Part shown: in pieces, positions 6,144 through 6,582 of the stretch
How the letters are laid out: each line of letters begins with the position of its first letter
Position numbering within the stretch: position 1 is the stretch's first letter
NCBI GenBank assembly: GCA_028678965.1
Contig: JAJRCM010000026.1
Coordinates: 1 to 6,582 of the forward strand
Origin: Methanomicrobiales archaeon
Lineage (GTDB): Archaea; Halobacteriota; Methanomicrobia; Methanomicrobiales; JACTUA01
Direction: 5' to 3'
DNA length: 6,582 bases
Program-made: the position numbers and the translations under genes
The notes under the pieces: generated by a model
Databases searched by the model: none
What the model saw: only the letters and a program-made list of their open reading frames with translations
What the model was told of the DNA's origin: nothing

Positions 6144-6582
6144 TGCGAGGAATCCTCCCGTTCTCCGTACGCTTTCCCGATGCCCCGTACAATATCTGCC
6201 CTGGTGACAATACCCGTTAGGCTGCCCTCCCGATTTCTCACCGGCAGGCGTGCGATTCTCTCACTGAGCATCAGCGCGGCGGCTTCCTCAATATCAGCGT
6301 CCTCAGGAATGGTGATGGCCGGGGAGCTCATCACCTTGCGCACTTCCATTTCTCCGATAGAGGTGAGGGCTTTTTTTGTTTTTCCCCAGTTGATATACTC
6401 ACGGATGGGAATCTCAATGATTTCTAGGGGGGAGGGGAGCCAGAGATCCTCTGATGGAGCCTCGATCTGGAGAAGGGAGAGTATGTCACTTTCGGTCACT
6501 ACCCCAGCAATCTGCTCCCCTTCCATCACTGGCAACCCCCCGATTTTGTGTTTGCGGAGGAGTTTCGCTGCGTCCCTCACCC
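6140..6582 (-). CDS. CBS-domain pair protein, N-terminus outside window
   Basis: The frame runs off the right edge. The GTG at 6580 is probably an internal Val of the usual TVRDAAKLL motif, so perhaps 20 or more residues are missing. Numbering from that Val, CBS1 covers about 1-37 (HKIGGLPVMEGEQIAGVVTESDIL) and CBS2 about 79-138 (VRKVMSSPAITI, ARLPVRN, GIVTRADIVRGIG). Between them, residues 47-65 (LPSPLEIIEIPIREYINW region) form a linker of a type I recall from archaeal CBS proteins. CBS pairs bind adenosine nucleotides or S-adenosylmethionine and control partner proteins; no catalytic domain is visible. The stop overlaps the argJ start by ATGA, so it shares the arginine operon and may sense energy state or a ligand for it (inference). 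Confidence 0.9.
   Translation of the reverse strand, partial: VRDAAKLLRKHKIGGLPVMEGEQIAGVVTESDILSLLQIEAPSEDLWLPSPLEIIEIPIREYINWGKTKKALTSIGEMEVRKVMSSPAITIPEDADIEEAAALMLSERIARLPVRNREGSLTGIVTRADIVRGIGKAYGEREDSSQ
6152..6159 (-). promoter_or_regulatory. argJ ribosome binding site inside the CBS gene
   Basis: GGGAGGAT, within the codons for Arg-Glu-Asp near the end of the CBS protein, lies 8 bases before the argJ ATG at 6143. It decides the argJ start and mirrors the argJ/argB junction. Confidence 0.7.

Overview
The window looks archaeal, most likely from a methanogen of the Methanomicrobiales type. This rests on the recalled style of the CBS, ArgJ and ArgB proteins, a long HEAT-repeat protein, strong GGAGG-type ribosome sites and a TATA-like promoter; I could not run a search, so the taxon is an inference. 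All genes except the first lie on the minus strand.

Layout from left to right. Bases 1-2324 (+) carry the C-terminal ~770 residues of a HEAT-repeat protein whose start lies outside the window. A 270-base convergent gap (2325-2594) follows. Bases 2595-3758 (-) hold the most notable item: a two-gene operon encoding a small ferritin-like protein (3396-3758) and then a family 1 encapsulin shell protein (2595-3392), three bases apart. The ferritin-like protein ends in an encapsulin cargo-loading peptide (TIGSLKE), so the pair should form a self-assembling protein nanocompartment for iron oxidation and storage. A 367-base gap (3759-4125) holds a probable TATA promoter for the encapsulin operon, an inverted repeat near the predicted transcription start, a possible 24-codon small ORF with its ribosome site in a hairpin, a plus-strand hairpin with a T8 run, and a hairpin/T6 terminator of the arginine operon.

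Bases 4126-6582 (-) form a tightly overlapping operon read from right to left: a CBS-pair protein (5' end cut by the window), argJ (ornithine acetyltransferase) and argB (acetylglutamate kinase). Each junction is an ATGA overlap with a strong ribosome site inside the preceding gene. ArgJ and ArgB make and recycle acetylated intermediates of arginine synthesis; the CBS protein could be a ligand-sensing partner but nothing here proves it.

The encapsulin operon is separated from the arginine operon by a terminator and its own promoter, so the two probably act independently. Nothing in the sequence ties the HEAT-repeat protein to the encapsulin beyond being its convergent neighbour.
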